This document shows positions 62,602-64,000 of a stretch of DNA of 64,000 nt, one piece after another. Source of the DNA: Fidelibacterota bacterium 408169 (GTDB lineage Bacteria; Fidelibacterota; Marinisomatia; Marinisomatales; TCS55); NCBI GenBank assembly GCA_002256485.1, contig NNSG01000001.1:1-64000 (forward strand), in the 5' to 3' direction. The position numbers and the translations under genes are program-made. The notes below the pieces were generated by a model that saw only the letters and a list, made by a program, of their open reading frames with translations, searched no databases and was not told where the DNA came from. Numbering within the stretch: the first letter of the stretch is position 1; each line of letters starts with the position of its first letter.

Positions 62602-64000
62602 ATGGGAACCCTGTCTATTTCGAAGACATTTTTGCATATTTCAGATTTTAAGTCTTTCCTCGAGGCGCCCGGTAAAGTCCGCCTGACACCTGACGCTCGT
62701 CAAGCTATCAAAAAATCACATCAAGATCTCAAGGTACTTCTTTCAAGTGGAGTCAATATTTATGGTGTAAATACCGGATTTGGCAAATTAAGCAATGTGT
62801 CCATTCCGAAAGCTGATCAAAAACAATTACAACTGAATATGGTCAGAAGTCATTCAGCCGGAGTGGGTAAACCGTTCGGTTCCGGTATTACACGTCTGAT
62901 TATGATTTTAAAGTTGATGACATTTGCCCAAGGGTATAGCGGAGTTCGTCCCGCATTAGCAAAACAATTAGTCGATTTTATTAATCATGATATTTTACCT
63001 ATTATTCCCCGGAAGGGATCTGTAGGTGCCAGCGGAGATTTAGCTCCGTTATCTCATTTGGCCTTGGGATTAATTGGTGAGGGTAATGTCCATTTTCAGG
63101 ATCGTATAATGCCGGCATTGATGGCCATCAAGGAAGCAGGGTTGGATCCAATTGTGTTGGAAGCGAAAGAAGGTATATCTATGATTAATGGAACTCAGGT
63201 ATCTTCTGCATTGGGAATCAAAGCGCTTCTGGCTGTTGAAAATTTGTTGAAGACATCAGATATTTCAGGTGCAATGTCTGTGGAAGCCAGTTTATCCAGC
63301 CGTAATGTATTTGAAGCAAAAATTCATAAACTTAAGAAACACAGGGGGCAAGTGCAGTCTGCGGGCAATGTATGGCGTTTATTAGATAATAGTGCCATTG
63401 TGGATGATCATGCAGATTGTGACCGAGTTCAGGATCCTTATAGTTTCCGCTGTATTCCACACGTTCATGGTACAAGCAGGGAATTATATCGTTCTGCCAA
63501 AGACATAGTAGAAAATGAGGCTAATAGTATTAGTGATAATCCACTCATTTTTTCTGAAAAGGAAATTCGCAGTAGTGGCCATTTTCATGCTGAAGCTGTT
63601 GCCCAAGCGCTGGATACGTTATCCATTTCCATTTCTGAAATCGGTGCCATTGCAGAACGTAGAATTAATTATTTCATGAAAGGTATCGACAACAAAATCC
63701 CTATGTTTGTTGCTCATAACCCAGGTTTGGAGTCTGGATTTATGATGGCCCAAGTCACAGCGGCATCTTTGGTTTCAGAAAATAAAACTCTGGCTCATCC
63801 TGCTTCGATAGATTCAATATCAACATCGGCCGGACAGGAAGATTTTGTAAGCATGGCTCCTTGGGCCGGCCGAAAATGTTTACGTATAATTGAAAACGTA
63901 AACCAGATTTTAGCCATCGAACTTTATGTTGCAGCGACTGCGACTTCAGAATTTCATAAGGGACTCAAACCGGGAAAAGGGACCTTAAAGGTATTAAATT
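62602..64000 (+). CDS. hutH: Histidine ammonia-lyase HutH (right end cut)
   Basis: This enzyme turns histidine into trans-urocanate and ammonia, the first step of histidine breakdown. The self-formed MIO cofactor triad Ala143-Ser144-Gly145 lies in G-S-V-G-A-S-G-D-L-A-P-L, and the family blocks Y-G-V-N-T-G-F-G (near residue 53), Q-D-P-Y-S-F-R-C-I-P-H-V-H-G and the conserved S-x-Q-E-D-F-V-S-M are present. About 466 residues are visible and open to the edge; the usual length is about 500, so only the extreme C terminus is missing. The frame upstream of ATG 62602 has a stop, which fixes the start. Confidence 0.95.
   Translation, partial: MGTLSISKTFLHISDFKSFLEAPGKVRLTPDARQAIKKSHQDLKVLLSSGVNIYGVNTGFGKLSNVSIPKADQKQLQLNMVRSHSAGVGKPFGSGITRLIMILKLMTFAQGYSGVRPALAKQLVDFINHDILPIIPRKGSVGASGDLAPLSHLALGLIGEGNVHFQDRIMPALMAIKEAGLDPIVLEAKEGISMINGTQVSSALGIKALLAVENLLKTSDISGAMSVEASLSSRNVFEAKIHKLKKHRGQVQSAGNVWRLLDNSAIVDDHADCDRVQDPYSFRCIPHVHGTSRELYRSAKDIVENEANSISDNPLIFSEKEIRSSGHFHAEAVAQALDTLSISISEIGAIAERRINYFMKGIDNKIPMFVAHNPGLESGFMMAQVTAASLVSENKTLAHPASIDSISTSAGQEDFVSMAPWAGRKCLRIIENVNQILAIELYVAATATSEFHKGLKPGKGTLKVLN

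Noticed and set aside
1-64000. Search by eye for CRISPR arrays, tRNA and rRNA genes
   Set aside because: No regularly spaced direct repeats, no tRNA T-loop with a matching acceptor stem and no rRNA-like stretch were found. A covariance search would be needed to exclude a tRNA fully.

Overview
The window is about 64 kb of AT-rich DNA from a diderm bacterium, most likely of the FCB superphylum and possibly Marinimicrobia (SAR406)-like. The evidence is five large exported proteins ending in type IX secretion (Por) sorting domains with the AYPNPFN signature, a cysteine protease (C25 family) ending in a dockerin-like module, many lipoproteins and signal peptides ending in S-Q/A-Q, and a type IV pilus operon. 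The exact phylum is inference. No rRNA, tRNA or CRISPR array was seen.

Region 1 (1-6221) is a decayed integron. A 95-residue fragment of an integron integrase (N-terminal core-binding domain only) lies at 5934-6221 and points right. To its left, pointing away, are three complete gene cassettes and the start of a fourth. Each cassette begins with a 10-14 base sequence whose exact reverse complement recurs at the start of its own attC site, which fixes the boundaries at about 5810/4297/1249/245. From the integrase outward the cassettes carry (A) NfeD plus an SPFH/stomatin protein, (B) a large UPF1-like SF1 helicase whose C terminus has an Rx4H motif resembling a HEPN RNase, and (C) an Mrr-type restriction endonuclease. 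The nuclease and helicase content suggests a defence-flavoured array. This is the strongest candidate in the window for an unusual system.

Region 2 (6222-9865) holds methionine sulfoxide reductase A and the three-subunit proton-translocating transhydrogenase, all on the minus strand.

Region 3 (9866-28320) is a compact plus-strand type IV pilus operon: major pilin, PilT, two minor prepilins, a PilX-like protein, PilM, N, O, P and Q, a large Ig-like lipoprotein, PilB with a MshEN-type c-di-GMP-binding domain, PilC and PilD. A C25 protease-like exoprotein with a dockerin follows it.

Region 4 (28337-34081) is a PgsB-PgsC-PgsW poly-gamma-glutamate locus, translationally coupled to an unknown exported protein and followed by a predicted outer-membrane barrel and a beta-propeller lipoprotein.

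Region 5 (34088-48393) is an exoprotein cluster: a repeat protein, an M14 carboxypeptidase, a second C25-like protein, a metalloprotease on the minus strand and an LVIVD-type propeller protein, each with a type IX sorting domain. Glutaredoxin and small hypothetical proteins lie among them.

Region 6 (48443-64000) is mixed housekeeping: an outer-membrane protein with calcium-binding type-3 repeats, AlaS, a PPC-domain protein, RidA, a sodium-dependent neurotransmitter-type transporter, a ferredoxin paired with a geranylgeranyl-reductase-family flavoprotein, a DnaQ-DinG fusion helicase/nuclease, three small minus-strand genes, an agmatinase-family ureohydrolase, and a divergent histidine ammonia-lyase cut by the right edge.
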